Shown here: positions 54,214 through 55,968 of the stretch, one piece after another
Position numbering within the stretch: position 1 is the first letter of the stretch
Layout of the letters: every line of letters starts with the position of its first letter
DNA from: Lumbricus rubellus
Taxonomy: Eukaryota > Annelida > Clitellata > Crassiclitellata > Lumbricidae
NCBI GenBank assembly: GCA_945859605.1
Contig: OX243814.1
Location: 40,148,346 to 40,212,345 of the forward strand
Direction: 5' to 3'
DNA: 64,000 nt
Notes under the pieces: model-generated
The model's database searches: none
What the model saw: the letters and a program-made list of their open reading frames with translations, nothing else
What the model was told of the DNA's origin: nothing
Made by a program: the position numbers and the translations under genes

Positions 54214-55352
54214 ACACATTTATTTCTTCAAAAACTAACGCAATCATGTACAGACGAGTAAATAATCGTTTCAAACATTAGGGCCTAGGTCCTTGGCCTC
54301 TCAGTGTCTTGGCCGATAAGTTCTGTCGTGCCCAAAACAGACAACGAATTTCCTACTTGGAGCGCGACTGAAATGCGCTGGAGCAGATGGTTGGACTCTC
54401 TCTGGTCACCAGTCGACATCGAAATTCTGCCTCCCAACTCTTGAACGAATTCCAGGGACTCGGAGTGCCAACTTCCTCCGGTTTCGATGGCCACAGGAAC
54501 GAAGTGATGCGACTGCGAGATGACAGCGTATTTACTGGTCTTATTTCTAGCTGCTTTCTCCGCTGCTGCACCTGCGTTTTCCGCTGTTAGATGTACGTAC
54601 GAAGCTGCAAACGTGTCCGGCACAGTGACGTCCCAAGCAAGGCAACGACCTCTCGACCAGGGTATTATGGTAACTCCATCTGGTCTTTTACCATCGGTTC
54701 TGGAAAGACCAGTAGGTTCTTTGATGGCCGGTATTTTGGCTCTCGTCATCGCTCGCCATATCACATCGTTTATCATTGCATGGCGTTGGTGTCTTCCAGC
54801 ACCTTTAGGACAGGAGAATCCATGATGACCTACGGATTCTACTCTGGCACCACATTTACACATATGTTGTTCACAAAGCACGGTACCTAGACGAATGCCT
54901 ACTGCAACTCTCAACACCTCTCCCGTCATCCGCAATCCAGCTGCCGTAATGGGTAGAGCGTGAACCCAATCTCCTGAATGTGGCGATTGTACGGCTAGCA
55001 ATCGAGATTTAGAAGCGGGATCTGTGGTTCTTTCTGTGAGTTCTTGAAATGCATGCGAAATCACCGCTGCGTCCCATTCTCTTTGTATATAAGCTTTCAG
55101 CTCAGTGGGAGGAGGTGCGTTCGAATTCGACATCCAAGAACTAGAGGCTTCTTCAACCAATGGATCGGTAGAAGTTACGGAGACAGCGAGTAACATTTGG
55201 TCTTGGAGGCTTCGAGTGCCAGCGGTCCTCAGTGCCATCTACCGGCAGCTTTGGAATCAACATCGATGACTTGATCTTGCGCTGATCAAGAAGCCGATCG
55301 ATGTCCATCTTTGCGTAACATTTCTTTCGCCTAAATTATGCAAATTATTAAA

Positions 55353-55387
<35 letters not shown>

Positions 55388-55932
55388 CATTATTATTATT
55401 AAGTATTATTATCATCACCCTCCATCGGTGGCTGCACAGTGACCATCACAGAGGTGGCTCAAACCAATACTCTCCAAATTACACGCCAAGCAGTACATAT
55501 TAAACCAATACCATGTCGCAGAAGACATCACTTAGGTGGAAAGAATCCTACTCAGATAAACATCTACACATAACATCAACTCACAATGCTTGTGATCATC
55601 GACCGTCGGAAGGTAAGCTTTTCCCGGAATCGGTTTCCTTACTCCATTCGCCATTCCAAGCGCAAGCCACTCCTCTGGGTTGCGGCCGTCGTACTCCGTG
55701 TTGTCGAACAGCTCGAGCGGCAAGTACGGAGGAAACGGCGCCGGGTCGTTGGGGTTGATGCCGATGAGCAGGCGGTCCTCAGTGCCATCTACCGGCAGCT
55801 TTGGAATCAACATCGATGACTTGATCTTGCGCTGATCAAGAAGCCGATCGATGTCCATCTTTGCGTAACATTTCTTTCGCCTAAATTATGCAAAGCGTTT
55901 ATTTCATTGAACATCTGTATAAATTCTCATTG

Positions 55933-55968
<36 letters not shown>

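Noticed and set aside
54387..54890. Plus-strand frames opposite the endonuclease fragment
   Set aside because: Shadows of the minus-strand retroelement frame, which has clear zinc-knuckle and RPDG motifs.
55222..55344. A second, functional copy of DNAH1 core exon 2
   Set aside because: Only the first 109 bases are present and the frame runs into retroelement sequence with a stop soon after; no donor is retained.
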